A stretch of 64,000 nt of DNA from Rhizobium terrae (GTDB lineage: Bacteria > Pseudomonadota > Alphaproteobacteria > Rhizobiales > Rhizobiaceae). Below, piece by piece: positions 17,683 to 27,283 of the stretch; position 1 is the stretch's first letter; each line of letters begins with the position of its first letter. Both the position numbers and the translations under genes were made by a program. The notes below the pieces were generated by a model, which worked only from the letters and a program-made list of their open reading frames with translations, had not been told where the DNA came from and ran no database searches. The stretch is taken from positions 178,920 through 242,919 of the forward strand of contig NZ_QJKM01000001.1 in NCBI RefSeq assembly GCF_003425685.1, read 5' to 3'.

Positions 17683-18747
17683 ATGAGCGGCATACAGGAA
17701 TTCGAGCGCGTCCTCGATGGCAGCGACAAGAACGTCGCGTCGTTCGAGCACCAGAACATCTCTTTCTTGAAACGCGCCCAGCATTTTCTGCACTCGACGC
17801 CGGCGGCCGTGCCGCTGATCGTGCTCGTGCTGTCGATCCTGATCTTTGGATTGACGATCGGCGGGCGGTTCTTCTCGTCCTACACCCTGACGTTGATCCT
17901 GCAGCAGATCGCCGTGGTCGGCATTCTCGGTTCGGCGCAGACACTGGTCATCCTCACCGCCGGCATCGATCTGTCGATTGGCGTCGTCATGGTCATCTCG
18001 GCCGTGATCATGGGCAATGTCGCCGTCACCTATGGTCTGCCGACACCGATCGCCATTCTTGCCGGGCTGCTTACTGGCGGGCTGTGCGGCCTCTTCAACG
18101 GCTTTCTCGTCGCGATCGTCAAGCTGCCGCCCTTCATCGTCACGCTCGGTTCCTGGAACATCGTCATGGCGACGAATTTCATCTATTCCGCCAATCAGAC
18201 GATCCGCGACGCGGACGTGGACGCCAACGCGCCGCTCCTGCACCTCTTCGCGATCAACTTCCGGATCGGCAGCGCGATCCTGACGCTCGGCGTCATATCG
18301 ATGGTCGTGCTGGTCGGGGTGCTCTGGTACGTGCTGAACCACACCGCCTGGGGCCGGCATGTCTATGCGGTCGGCGACGATCCGGAAGCCGCGAAGCTTT
18401 CCGGCATTCAGACCCGTAAGGTGCTGCTCAGCGTCTATACGCTGGCCGGCGTCATCGCCGCCTTCGCGGCCTGGGTGTCGATCGGCCGCAACGGCTCGGT
18501 ATCCCCGTCGGCTGCGGTCACCGACTACAATCTCCAGGCCATCACCGCGACGGTGATCGGCGGCATCTCGCTCTTCGGCGGCCGCGGCTCCATCCTCGGC
18601 ACGCTGTTCGGGGCGATGCTCGTCGGCGTCGTGTCGATGGGCCTCAACATGCTCGGCGCCGACCCGCAATGGAAAGTCATGCTGACCGGCTGGCTCATCA
18701 TCGCCGCCGTCGCGATCGATCAGTGGATCAGAAAGGCAGGCGTCTGA
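17683..18747 (+). CDS. frcC: Fructose-type sugar ABC transporter permease FrcC
   Basis: 354 residues of the RbsC/CUT2 permease family, about eight to ten membrane segments. Typical blocks are VVGILGSAQTLVILTAGIDLSIGVVMVISAV, FNGFLVAIVKLPPFIVTLGSWNIV, HTAWGRHVYAVGDDPEAAKLSGI and ITATVIGGISLFGGRGSILGTLFGA. An N-terminal cytosolic extension of about 45 residues precedes the first segment, as in FrcC proteins. GGAGGAGG precedes ATG 17683. The stop overlaps the frcA start by one base (TGATG), implying coupled translation. Confidence 0.92.
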   Translation: MSGIQEFERVLDGSDKNVASFEHQNISFLKRAQHFLHSTPAAVPLIVLVLSILIFGLTIGGRFFSSYTLTLILQQIAVVGILGSAQTLVILTAGIDLSIGVVMVISAVIMGNVAVTYGLPTPIAILAGLLTGGLCGLFNGFLVAIVKLPPFIVTLGSWNIVMATNFIYSANQTIRDADVDANAPLLHLFAINFRIGSAILTLGVISMVVLVGVLWYVLNHTAWGRHVYAVGDDPEAAKLSGIQTRKVLLSVYTLAGVIAAFAAWVSIGRNGSVSPSAAVTDYNLQAITATVIGGISLFGGRGSILGTLFGAMLVGVVSMGLNMLGADPQWKVMLTGWLIIAAVAIDQWIRKAGV

Positions 18748-19562
18748 TGGCTCCGGAAGCGAATATGCAAACGAACACGCAACGGGACGTCCGGCCCATC
18801 CTCTCCGCCCGCGGCCTCTTCAAGCGCTACGGCCGTGTCACCGCCCTCGACAATGCCGATTTCGACCTCTATCCGGGCGAAATCCTGGCCGTCATCGGCG
18901 ATAACGGCGCCGGCAAGTCTTCGCTGATCAAGGCGATTTCCGGCGCCATCCGCCCCGACGACGGCGAGATCACGCTGGAGGGCAGGGTGGTGAATTTCAA
19001 GTCGCCGCTCGAAGCCCGCGATGCCGGCATCGAAACGGTCTACCAGAACCTCGCGCTCTCGCCGGCGCTGTCGATCACCGACAACATGTTCCTCGGCCGC
19101 GAGATCCGCAAGCCGGGCTTCATGGGCACGGTGCTGCGCAAGCTGGACCACAAGGCGATGGACAAGTTCGCTCGCGAAAAACTCTCCGAACTGGGACTGA
19201 TGACGATCCAGAACATCAACCAGGCGGTGGAGACCCTCTCCGGCGGCCAGCGCCAGGGCGTTGCCGTGGCGCGCGCGGCGGCCTTCGGTTCGAAGGTCAT
19301 CATCCTCGACGAGCCGACCGCGGCGCTGGGCGTCAAGGAAAGCCGCAAGGTGCTGGAACTCATCCTCGACGTGCGCTCCCGCGGCATTCCGATCGTGCTC
19401 ATCTCGCACAACATGCCGCATGTCTTCGAGGTGGCGGACCGCATCCATATCCATCGCCTGGGTCGGCGGCTGACGGTCATCAATCCCAAGGACTACACGA
19501 TGTCCGACGCCGTCGCCTTCATGACGGGCGCCAAGGCACCTTCCGAACCGGTTGCGGCTTGA
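18747..19562 (+). CDS. frcA: Fructose-type sugar ABC transporter ATP-binding protein FrcA
   Basis: 271 residues with a single nucleotide-binding domain: Walker A GDNGAGKSS, signature LSGGQRQG, Walker B VIILDEPTAALG, switch His in LISHNMPHV. Most CUT2 ATPases (RbsA, MglA) are double-domain proteins of about 500 residues; the one-domain form is typical of FrcA. An in-frame ATG at 18765 is an alternative start. In S. meliloti the fourth gene frcK (kinase) follows; here 830 bases with no recognisable gene follow instead. Confidence 0.9.
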   Translation: MAPEANMQTNTQRDVRPILSARGLFKRYGRVTALDNADFDLYPGEILAVIGDNGAGKSSLIKAISGAIRPDDGEITLEGRVVNFKSPLEARDAGIETVYQNLALSPALSITDNMFLGREIRKPGFMGTVLRKLDHKAMDKFAREKLSELGLMTIQNINQAVETLSGGQRQGVAVARAAAFGSKVIILDEPTAALGVKESRKVLELILDVRSRGIPIVLISHNMPHVFEVADRIHIHRLGRRLTVINPKDYTMSDAVAFMTGAKAPSEPVAA

Positions 19563-20392
19563 ACGGCCGGAACAGGGATAGTTTCTGGTACCGTCGCTTC
19601 AAGACAGGTGCGGGAGGTGACCGGAAGAGGATCGGAACTTCCCGCGCAGGTGAAGACGCGCCCTTGGCGAGGTTGCACGGGGACTGCACCGAAGCCGGCT
19701 TGCGCATAGCCGGCCGCATCGCACGCGAAGCGGGGACGAATTCACCCTGTCCGGAAGAAATTACCGTTCCATTTCAAGGGCAGGAGCGTAAAATTGTCCC
19801 CGTTTCGTCCCCGCGTTTTGGATGGCCCGCATAATGGCGAGGTCATCGGGCAGGGAACCGGGTCGCGAACCGGTCTTCTCCACGGGAAGCAATCCGGCGT
19901 CCGATGATGGTCGTTCAAGGCAGGGGCCGCGCCGTCAGGGCGCCAACCGCCGGAAGACCCCGGTGTCGTAATTTGGACCCTCCGGCACCGGGTCTTCAGG
20001 AAATGCCGAGGCGATCGGGCAGGCAGAATGCCTGACAATCCCATACCCAATGCCGACTGCCTGCCCATCCCTGGCTCACCGTGGCGGAACCCCTTCCGCC
20101 GTGGATATTTGCCATGCCCGCAAGATCGGGATCGCCGGTCATCGGCGCATATCGGTTGCTTTGATCTCGGACAATTTCAGGATTCGCCATGGAAGCGGGC
20201 GACGCCGGGGACCTTGCCTCCGCATCGCCTCTCTCCCGAATTTTACCCCCGCGCGAAAAATTCGATTTTCGGCGCTTGCCGTCCCCGCGATCGCCTCTAA
20301 TTGAAGTGTCAGAACCGCTCGGTTCGATCCCACATCGATGACGTCTGTCCTGACGCGTCACCGACCTTTTCTTCTCCGGGGAGGTCTTCTTT
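19563..20392. other. 830-bp region without a recognised gene
   Basis: No open frame on either strand shows a recognisable domain, and the short frames present are arginine- and proline-rich, as expected of non-coding GC-rich sequence. One structured element is visible: GAAGACCCCGGTG (19953-19965) can pair with CACCGGGTCTTC (19986-19997) with one bulged base and a loop of about 20 bases. GGGGAGG just before 20393 is the ribosome site of the next gene. No trace of frcK was recognised. Confidence 0.5.
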
Positions 20393-21145
20393 ATGGAAAC
20401 CCACTGTCTCAAGCGCCCGACGCGGCGCCAATTCCTGTCTTCCGTCGCTTTCACCATCCTTGCCGGCTCGGCCGCGCCGGTTCTGGCCCGCAGCATCTCG
20501 GGCGCTCTGCCCTGGGAGGCGCGGTCCGCCGATCCGCCGGTGCAGGTGAAGCCCGGGGGCTGGCTGTTCTTCACCCCGGAAGAGGCGCGGACCATGGAGG
20601 CGGTGGCGGACCGGCTTATCCCGGCCGACGACCTTTCGATCGGCGGCAAGGATGCAGGCTGCGTCGTCTATCTCGACCGGCAGCTCGTCGGTTCCTACGG
20701 CAATTCGAGCCGGCTCTATACGAAGGGGCCATTCATGCCCGGCCTGCCGACGCAAGGGTATCAAGCACCGGATACGCCCGCCCAGCGCTACCGCGCCGGT
20801 ATCGCGGCGTTGAACGGCTTCACGGCGGGAGCCAAGGGCGGCAAGCGTTTCGCCGAACTGGCGGCTGAGGATCAGGACGCGGTCCTGAAGGACCTCGAGG
20901 CCGGCAAGATCACGCTGCCCGACAAGGTGGACGCCAGGTCCTTCTTCAACCTGATGCTGACCAACGTGATGGAAGGCTTCTTCGCCGATCCCGTCTATGG
21001 CGGCAACAGGGACATGGCCTCGTGGAAGATGCTGGGTTTTCCCGGCGCGCGATACGATTACCGCGACCACGTTTCCAAGCACAACCAGCCCTATCCCCTG
21101 CCTCCGGTTTCGATCGCGGGCTCGATGGAATGGACGACAAGGTAG
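20393..21145 (+). CDS. Small (Tat) subunit of a GMC dehydrogenase, gluconate 2-dehydrogenase subunit 3 family
   Basis: 250 residues. A twin-arginine signal is evident (RPTRRQFLSSVAFTILAGSAAPVLA), followed by FFTPEEARTMEAVADRLIPAD, the hallmark start of the gluconate 2-dehydrogenase subunit 3 family. YLDRQLVGSYG, a long helix-rich middle and WKMLGFPGARYDYRDHV near the end also fit. These subunits carry the cofactor-loaded flavoprotein through the Tat system and stabilise it in the periplasm. GGGGAGG precedes the ATG. It is first of three genes, with the flavoprotein starting 14 bases after its stop. Confidence 0.9.
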   Translation: METHCLKRPTRRQFLSSVAFTILAGSAAPVLARSISGALPWEARSADPPVQVKPGGWLFFTPEEARTMEAVADRLIPADDLSIGGKDAGCVVYLDRQLVGSYGNSSRLYTKGPFMPGLPTQGYQAPDTPAQRYRAGIAALNGFTAGAKGGKRFAELAAEDQDAVLKDLEAGKITLPDKVDARSFFNLMLTNVMEGFFADPVYGGNRDMASWKMLGFPGARYDYRDHVSKHNQPYPLPPVSIAGSMEWTTR

Positions 21146-21159
21146 GGGACGAGACGATC

Positions 21160-22926
21160 ATGACCACTATTCTACCCCGCAAGGACGTCGTCATCGTCGG
21201 CCTTGGCTGGACGGGCTCGATCCTTGCCCACGAACTGACCGAGGACGGTCTCGACGTCGTGGCGATCGAACGCGGCCCCTGGCGCGATACGGCGACCGAC
21301 TTCAACATCGGTTATGCCCAGGACGAACTCCGCTACGCGATCCGCAAGGACCTCTTCCTGCAGCCGGTCACCGAAGCGATGACGATGCGCAACAACACGT
21401 CGCAGACGGCCATGCCGATGCGCGACTACGGTTCCTTCCTGCCCGGCAACGGGGTGGGTGGCGCCGGTGTCCACTGGAACGGCCATACCTGGCGGTTCTG
21501 GGATTCGGATTTCCGCATCGTCGACAACCTCACCCGGAAATACGGTGCGGCCCGCATCGCCGACCTGCAATTGCAGAACTGGGGCGTGGCCGGCGAGGAG
21601 CTGGAAAGTGCCTTCGACCGGTTCGAATATCTGGCCGGCATTTCCGGCAAGGCCGGCAATATCAAGGGCGAGATCCAGACGGGCGGCAATCCCTTCGAAG
21701 ATCCGCGCTCGCGCGACTATCCCCTGCCGCCGATGCAGATGACCTATGCCCCGACGCTGTTTGCCGAGGTGACGAAGTCGCTCGACCTGCATCCGTTCCC
21801 CACGCCTTCGGCGAACCTTTCGGAGGATTATATCAACCCGCTCGGCATCGCCATGGGCCAATGTACCATGTGCGGTTTCTGCGAGCGTTTCGGCTGCGCC
21901 AACTATTCGAAATCCTCGGCGCAGACGACCGTCCTGCCGGTGCTGATGCGAAAGAAGAACTTCGAGGTCCGCACCGATTCCGAAGTGCTGCACGTCGATC
22001 TCGACGTCTCGAAGAAGCACGCCCGCGGCGTCACCTACGTGAACACGTCCGGCGAGGAGTTCTTCCAGCCGGCGGACATGGTTCTGCTCTGCGCCTACGG
22101 CCTGCACAACGTGCGCCTGATGATGCTCTCCGGCATCGGCCAGATCTACGATCCGGGCACCGGCGAAGGCACGGTCGGGCGCAATTACTGTTACCAGACC
22201 AATTCCGGCGCGCAGGTCTTCTTCGACGACAAGAACTTCAATCCGTTCATCGCGGCAGGTGCGCTCGGCCAGACCTGCGACGATTATAACGGCGATGCCT
22301 TCGATCACGGCCCGCTCGATTTCGTCGGCGGCGCCGGCATCAATTGCATCCCGTCCAACGGCCGGCCGATCCAGACGCGGCCCACGCCTCCCGGCACGCC
22401 GCGCTGGGGTTCGGCCTGGAAACAGGCGACCGTGAAAGCCTACAAGGCGACGCTCGGCTTTTCCTCGCAAGGGTCCAGCTATCCGACCCGCGGCAACTAT
22501 CTCGACCTCGACCCGACCTACAAGGACCGGTTCGGAAGGCCGCTGCTGCGCATCACCTTCGACTTCCCGGACAACGACATCCGCATGTCCGCCTGGGTGA
22601 CGAACAAGATGGAGGGGATCGCCAAGGCCTTCGGCGGGCGGCAGTACAACATATCGCCGCGCCGGAAGGGCTGGGATTCGGTGCCCTACCAGAGCACTCA
22701 CAATACCGGCGGGGCGATCATGGGCGAAAACCCGAGGACCAGCGCCGTCAACAAATACCTGCAGAGCTGGGACGTGCCGAACGTCTTCGTCGTCGGCGCC
22801 TCCGCCTTCGCGCACAATGCCGGCAAGAATCCGACCGGCACGGTGGGTGCGTTGGCCTATTTCGCGGCGGACGCGATCCGCCAGCAGTATCTCCGCAACC
22901 CGGGTCAGCCTCTGGTGTCGGCATGA
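21160..22926 (+). CDS. GMC oxidoreductase, flavoprotein subunit of a periplasmic sugar/polyol/aldonate dehydrogenase
   Basis: 588 residues. The FAD-binding VVIVGLGWTGSILAHELTEDGL (Rossmann G-x-G-x-x-G) starts at about residue 10. Later come FLPGNGVGGAGVHWNGHTWR, a cysteine-rich CTMCGFCERFGCANYSKSSAQ segment, and the C-terminal STHNTGGAIMG with NVFVVGASAFAHNAGKNPTGTVGALA holding the catalytic His and Asn region. No signal peptide is present, as expected if exported with the Tat subunit. The same three-part build is known for gluconate, 2-ketogluconate, sorbitol and fructose dehydrogenases. Adjacency to frcBCA makes fructose or a polyol worth testing, but this is inference. Confidence 0.88.
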   Translation: MTTILPRKDVVIVGLGWTGSILAHELTEDGLDVVAIERGPWRDTATDFNIGYAQDELRYAIRKDLFLQPVTEAMTMRNNTSQTAMPMRDYGSFLPGNGVGGAGVHWNGHTWRFWDSDFRIVDNLTRKYGAARIADLQLQNWGVAGEELESAFDRFEYLAGISGKAGNIKGEIQTGGNPFEDPRSRDYPLPPMQMTYAPTLFAEVTKSLDLHPFPTPSANLSEDYINPLGIAMGQCTMCGFCERFGCANYSKSSAQTTVLPVLMRKKNFEVRTDSEVLHVDLDVSKKHARGVTYVNTSGEEFFQPADMVLLCAYGLHNVRLMMLSGIGQIYDPGTGEGTVGRNYCYQTNSGAQVFFDDKNFNPFIAAGALGQTCDDYNGDAFDHGPLDFVGGAGINCIPSNGRPIQTRPTPPGTPRWGSAWKQATVKAYKATLGFSSQGSSYPTRGNYLDLDPTYKDRFGRPLLRITFDFPDNDIRMSAWVTNKMEGIAKAFGGRQYNISPRRKGWDSVPYQSTHNTGGAIMGENPRTSAVNKYLQSWDVPNVFVVGASAFAHNAGKNPTGTVGALAYFAADAIRQQYLRNPGQPLVSA

Positions 22927-24149
22927 AAACGCTCGGTCTTTCCCTCACCCTCGCAGCCGGCGCCCTGTCCGCCGGCCTCGCCGTCGCGCCGTCTGCCCTC
23001 GCACAGGCGCCCGACCAGGCCGACCGGATCATCCGCGGCCGCTACCAGGCGATCCTCGGCGATTGCGAAGCCTGTCACACCGCGCCGGGGGCGAAGCCGC
23101 TCTCCGGCGGCCTGCCGCTCGAAACGCCCTTCGGACAGCTGATCCCGCCGAATATCACGCCCGACAAGGCGAGCGGCATCGGCAGCTGGACGGAGGCGGA
23201 TTTCCGCAACGCGCTGAAGAACGGCATCGGCCATGACGGCAAGCGGCTCTACCCCGCCATGCCCTATCCGGCCTATACCAGGATGAGCGATGAGGACATC
23301 TCCAACCTCTGGGCCTATCTGCGCACCGTCGATCCGGTGTTCAATCCGGTCGAGGCGAACCAGCTGCCGTTCCCGTTCAACATCCGCATGTCGATGCTCG
23401 GCTGGAACATGCTGAATTTCACGCCGGGCGAGTTCCGCCCCGATCCGTCGAAGTCGGAAGCCTGGAACCGGGGTGCCTATATCGTCCAGGGACCGGGCCA
23501 TTGCGGCACCTGCCACTCGCCGAAGACTTCGCTCGGCGCCGACGAGACGAGCCAGGCTCTGGAAGGCGCGTCCCTGCAGGGGTGGTTCGCGCCGAACATC
23601 ACCGGCAATCCCTATATCGGGATCGGTTCCTGGAGCGAGGAGGAGATCGTCCAGTACCTGAAGACCGGCGCGAATGCCCGCACGATCGCCTCCGGGCCGA
23701 TGGCGGAAGCGATCGAGGCGTCCACCTCGCAGATGACCGACGAGGACGTCAAGGCGATCGCCACCTATCTGAAGAGCACCACCGGCGGCCCGGCGGAGAA
23801 ACCGAAGCCGATCCCGGCGGACGACCGGCGCATGCAGATGGGAGCGGCGATCTACCACGACACCTGTTCGGCCTGCCATGGAGCGGACGGCAAGGGTGCC
23901 CGCCAGCTCTTCCCCGCACTTGCGGGCAGCGCCATCGTGCAGCAGCCGAGTTCGGAAACGCTGATGCGGCTGGTGCTGCAGGGCAGCCAGGCCGTCCACA
24001 CCGATGGCGCCAGGACGACACCGGCGATGCCCTCGCTCGGCTGGAAGCTCTCCGACCAGCAGGTGGCCGACGTGCTGACCTATATCCGCAACAGCTGGGG
24101 CAATGCCGCACCCTCGGTCGGTCCGTCGGATATCGGCGCGCATCGGTGA
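22923..24149 (+). CDS. Triheme cytochrome c subunit of the GMC dehydrogenase
   Basis: 408 residues with signal peptide ending near PSALAQA (about residue 28). Three c-type heme sites are visible: CEACH (near residue 45), CGTCH (near 195) and CSACH (near 315), the standard triheme layout of the membrane-anchored electron-transfer subunit of alcohol, gluconate and fructose dehydrogenases. It passes electrons from the flavoprotein to ubiquinone. The start overlaps the stop of the flavoprotein gene (ATGA). The C terminus (TYIRNSWGNAAPSVGPSDIGAHR) has no clear hydrophobic anchor, so membrane attachment is uncertain. Confidence 0.92.
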   Translation: MKTLGLSLTLAAGALSAGLAVAPSALAQAPDQADRIIRGRYQAILGDCEACHTAPGAKPLSGGLPLETPFGQLIPPNITPDKASGIGSWTEADFRNALKNGIGHDGKRLYPAMPYPAYTRMSDEDISNLWAYLRTVDPVFNPVEANQLPFPFNIRMSMLGWNMLNFTPGEFRPDPSKSEAWNRGAYIVQGPGHCGTCHSPKTSLGADETSQALEGASLQGWFAPNITGNPYIGIGSWSEEEIVQYLKTGANARTIASGPMAEAIEASTSQMTDEDVKAIATYLKSTTGGPAEKPKPIPADDRRMQMGAAIYHDTCSACHGADGKGARQLFPALAGSAIVQQPSSETLMRLVLQGSQAVHTDGARTTPAMPSLGWKLSDQQVADVLTYIRNSWGNAAPSVGPSDIGAHR

Positions 24150-24209
24150 TGGCGATTTGCCCTGCCGACAATGACGGACGCCGCAGCGGAAAGCCGCAGC
24201 GCCGGCAGT

Positions 24210-24962
24210 TCAGTGGGCCGTGCCGTCGACGATGACGTGGTCGTGGTCCATCGAACATTTTTCGATGCGGGCATGGATCTTGTAGACGTCGCGCAGCATC
24301 TCGACGGTCACCACTTCGCGCGGATTGCCGCAGGCGCGCATCCGGCCGTTTTCGATGATCAGCACCTTGTCGGCGAAACGCAGCGCCTGATTGAGGTCAT
24401 GGATGGCGATCAGCACGATCATGCCCTTCGTTCGGGCCTGGCGGCGCATGAAATCGAGGACCTCGACCTGCCGGTGCAGGTCGAGCGCGCTGGTGGGCTC
24501 ATCCATTAGCATGATTTCCGGCTCGCGCACCAGGGCCTGGGCGATCGAGACGAGCTGCCGCTGGCCGCCGGACAGCGCGCCGAGATCGCGGAAGGCGATC
24601 GACGTGATGTTGAGCGCCTTCATGATCTCGTCGATGAAGCGCAGATCCTGGTCGCTGACCGCCCAGGACTGGCCTTGCTTGCGGGCAAGCAGGATGGATT
24701 CGTAGACGGTCAGCACCGCATTTGCCGAGGTGTCCTGCGGCATGTAGCTGATGGCGTTCTTCGCCTTCGAGCCTTCGACCACCACGTCGCCCGGCCCCTT
24801 GAGAAGGCCGGTGATGCGCTTGAAGAGCGTCGATTTGCCCGCCGCGTTCGGTCCGATCACCGCGACCACTTCGCCCGAACGGATCGTCGGGGTGGTGACG
24901 TCTTCGACGAAGAGCTTGCGGCCATGATAGGCGCCGACCGACTGCAGCTGAAGCGCTACCAT
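24210..24962 (-). CDS. FecE/FhuC-type metal-chelate ABC transporter ATP-binding protein
   Basis: 250 residues: Walker A GPNAAGKST, signature LSGGQRQL, Walker [13 protein letters not shown], switch His in AIHDLNQAL. It belongs to the siderophore/heme/cobalamin importer ATPases. The C terminus contains the His-containing tail CSMDHDHVIVDGTAH, whose His/Asp cluster might touch metal. Its start overlaps the permease stop by seven bases, so the three genes are clearly one operon reading leftwards. Confidence 0.9.
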   Translation of the reverse strand: MVALQLQSVGAYHGRKLFVEDVTTPTIRSGEVVAVIGPNAAGKSTLFKRITGLLKGPGDVVVEGSKAKNAISYMPQDTSANAVLTVYESILLARKQGQSWAVSDQDLRFIDEIMKALNITSIAFRDLGALSGGQRQLVSIAQALVREPEIMLMDEPTSALDLHRQVEVLDFMRRQARTKGMIVLIAIHDLNQALRFADKVLIIENGRMRACGNPREVVTVEMLRDVYKIHARIEKCSMDHDHVIVDGTAH

Positions 24963-26026
24963 GAGCGGCTCCTGTTCGAGAGGATGAGCGAGAAGAAGAA
25001 CGGCACGCCGACCAGCGCGGTGATGATGCCGATCGGGAAGACGACACCCGGGATGATCGACTTGGAGACGATCGAGGTGAGCGACAGGAGCAGCGCGCCC
25101 GACAGGATCGATCCCGGCAGGAAGAAGCGCTGGTCCTCGCCGAGGATCATGCGGGCGATATGCGGCCCGACGAGCCCGACGAAGCCGATCGTGCCGACGA
25201 AGCTCACCGGGACGGCTGCAAGCAGCGAGATAATCAGCATCGTCTCCAGCCGGATGCGGCGGACATTGACGCCGAAGCTCGCCGCCTTGTCCTCACCGAG
25301 CCGGATGGCGGTCAGTGCCCAGGCATTGCGGGCAAACAGCGGCAGGGCGATCAGCAGCACGGCGAGCGTCATCCAGATCTTCGGCCATGTCGCCTTGGTA
25401 AGGCTGCCCATGGTCCAGAAGACGACCGCCGACAGCGCCTGTTCCGAGGCGAGATACTGCAGGAAGGCGAGGAGCGCGTTGAAGGTGAAGACGAGCGCGA
25501 TGCCGAGCAGCACGACGGTCTGCACCGTCACGCCGCGCATCTGCGATATGAAATGAATGAAGAGGGTCGCGATCAGCGCCATGATGAAGGCGTTGATCGG
25601 CACGAGCATGCTCGCGGCAACCGGCAGGAGCGGTACGCTGGTGACGATCGCCAGCGCCGCGCCGAAGCTCGCAGCCGCCGAGATGCCGAGCGTGAAGGGG
25701 CTTGCGAGCGGATTGGCGAGAATGGTCTGCATCTGCGCCCCGGCGACGGAAAGCGCTGCGCCGACGACGATCGCCATGACGGCGACCGGCATGCGGATGT
25801 CCCAGACGACGGCGCGGACCTGCGCCGAGACGGATTGCGGATCGAGGAGGGCCGAAACGACCTCGCCGAGACTGTAGCGGGCCGGTCCCCAGGCCAGATC
25901 GACGGCGAACGACAGGCACAGCGCTGCGGTCATGACGATGAGGATCACGAGCTTGCGCCGGGCAAGGGCGCGGTAGCGCGCCCTTCCGGCTCCTGCTTCG
26001 ATCGAGGTTGCGGCGATCTCGGCCAT
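24956..26026 (-). CDS. FecCD-type metal-chelate ABC transporter permease
   Basis: 356 residues with about ten membrane segments, typical of the BtuC/FecCD family. Conserved blocks are WDIRMPVAVMAIVVGAALSVAGAQMQTILANPLASPFTLGISAAASFGAAL, LGEDKAASFGVNV and VGTIGFVGLVGPHIARMILGEDQRFFLPGS, the coupling-helix region. The family imports Fe-siderophores, heme, cobalamin or other metal chelates. Only one permease is present, so the channel should be a homodimer. Confidence 0.92.
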   Translation of the reverse strand: MAEIAATSIEAGAGRARYRALARRKLVILIVMTAALCLSFAVDLAWGPARYSLGEVVSALLDPQSVSAQVRAVVWDIRMPVAVMAIVVGAALSVAGAQMQTILANPLASPFTLGISAAASFGAALAIVTSVPLLPVAASMLVPINAFIMALIATLFIHFISQMRGVTVQTVVLLGIALVFTFNALLAFLQYLASEQALSAVVFWTMGSLTKATWPKIWMTLAVLLIALPLFARNAWALTAIRLGEDKAASFGVNVRRIRLETMLIISLLAAVPVSFVGTIGFVGLVGPHIARMILGEDQRFFLPGSILSGALLLSLTSIVSKSIIPGVVFPIGIITALVGVPFFFSLILSNRSRSW

Positions 26027-26032
26027 GGCAGC

Positions 26033-27169
26033 TTACCTGGCCGCCTTGGCGTCTACCCAGTAACCCGGCTGATAGGCGACCGGCAGGAATTTCTCGTGGA
26101 ATTCCTTGAAGGTGGCGTCCGGATCGAGATCGGCAAACAGCTCCGGATGGAACCACTTGGCCATCTTCTGGACGGCGACGAACTGGTAGGGGCTGGTGTA
26201 GAACTGGTGCCAGATCGCATGCACATTGCCGCCGGCGACCGCCTTGGAGCCGGTGAAGGCCGGGTTCTGCATCAGCGCGTTGAGCGCCTTGCGGCTGTCG
26301 TCGGAGGTCGAGGCCGCCGCCGGGCCGACATTGACATAGTCCTTGGCGTCCTTGGTCTTGCTCCAGTTGGAGCCGGTGACGACGACGATGTCCGGATTGG
26401 AGGCGACGACCTGTTCGGCATTGATGGAGCCGGTATAACCGGGCAGGAAATCCGAGCCGAGATTGTGGCCGCCGGCCCAGTCGACCATCAGGCCGAAATT
26501 GTCCGGGCCGAACGTGCCGCAGCACTCGACGAGGCCGGCCGCGCGGTACATGAAGACATTCGGCTTCTTGGGATTGGCTGCCTTCAGCTTGTCGGTGACG
26601 CGGGCCATCTGCTGCTTCCAGTAGGCGGCGACGGCTTCGGCGCGGTCTTCGTGGCCGAAGATCTTGCCGAGGATCCTCAGGCTCGGCTCGGTATTGGCGA
26701 GGATGTGTTCGCGGAAGTCGATATAGACGATCTTCACGCCGATCTTGTTCAGCATGTCCTCGAGCTTGACCTCGTCGGCAGCCTTCTTGTTGCCGATCGG
26801 CAGAAGCATGACGTCGGGGTTCAGCTTGACGACGGTTTCCGTCTGCAGCGTGCCGTCCGTCAGGTTGCCGAGATAGGGCAGGTCCTTGCCCTTCGTGAAC
26901 TTGGCGACATAGGTCTCGTAACCGTCCTTGTCGGTGGTCCACAGATCGTTGCGCCAGCCGACGATCTTGGCGAAGGGGTCTTCCTTTTCGATCGGAGCGA
27001 CGCCGTAGAGCATCCGGCCTTCTCCGAGGATGACGCGCTCCACAGGCTTGTCGAAGGTTACCTCGCGGCCGGCCACGTCCTTCACGGTAAAAGATTGAGC
27101 CAAAGCCGAAAGCGGCAGAAGGCTGGCCAGCGCAGCCGTGGACACTGCGAGCATTCTCACGAGATTCAT
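26033..27169 (-). CDS. Periplasmic metal-chelate (siderophore/heme/corrinoid-type) binding protein
   Basis: 378 residues with signal peptide ending at PLSALAQ (about residue 24). The mature start, FTVKDVAGREVTFDKPVERVIL, is the signature of family-8 metal-chelate binding proteins. LNPDVMLLPIG, YIDFREHILANTEPSLRILGKIFGHEDRAEAVAAYW and ASNPDIVVVTGSNW fit the two-lobed TroA-like fold. ATG 27169 is chosen because GGGGGAG lies seven bases before it. A paired cysteine, AGLVECCGTFGPDN, is unusual and could bind ligand or metal. Ligand unknown; the divergent methyltransferase is the only clue. Confidence 0.88.
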   Translation of the reverse strand: MNLVRMLAVSTAALASLLPLSALAQSFTVKDVAGREVTFDKPVERVILGEGRMLYGVAPIEKEDPFAKIVGWRNDLWTTDKDGYETYVAKFTKGKDLPYLGNLTDGTLQTETVVKLNPDVMLLPIGNKKAADEVKLEDMLNKIGVKIVYIDFREHILANTEPSLRILGKIFGHEDRAEAVAAYWKQQMARVTDKLKAANPKKPNVFMYRAAGLVECCGTFGPDNFGLMVDWAGGHNLGSDFLPGYTGSINAEQVVASNPDIVVVTGSNWSKTKDAKDYVNVGPAAASTSDDSRKALNALMQNPAFTGSKAVAGGNVHAIWHQFYTSPYQFVAVQKMAKWFHPELFADLDPDATFKEFHEKFLPVAYQPGYWVDAKAAR

Positions 27170-27283
27170 CTGGAAACTCCCCCGATGTCTGATAATGTCC
27201 GCAGGCATAAGAAATGTGACTTTCGGAATCAAGTTTTATGTTTTAGAGCTTTTCCAAAGTAGTGCTGGGCCGGGACGCCAAAG

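Noticed and set aside
16255..18669. An 804-codon antisense frame opposite frcB and frcC
   Set aside because: It is the complement of two well-supported genes plus a palindromic repeat, and has no recognisable protein features.
19559..19834. A 91-codon frame after frcA
   Set aside because: It overlaps the frcA stop, has no ribosome site and no protein-like pattern.
27170..27283. Possible iron-regulator box (TGATAATG near 27186, TTTTAGAGC near 27243) before the metal-chelate importer
   Set aside because: Only partial similarity to Fur, Irr or RirA sites and no convincing palindrome.
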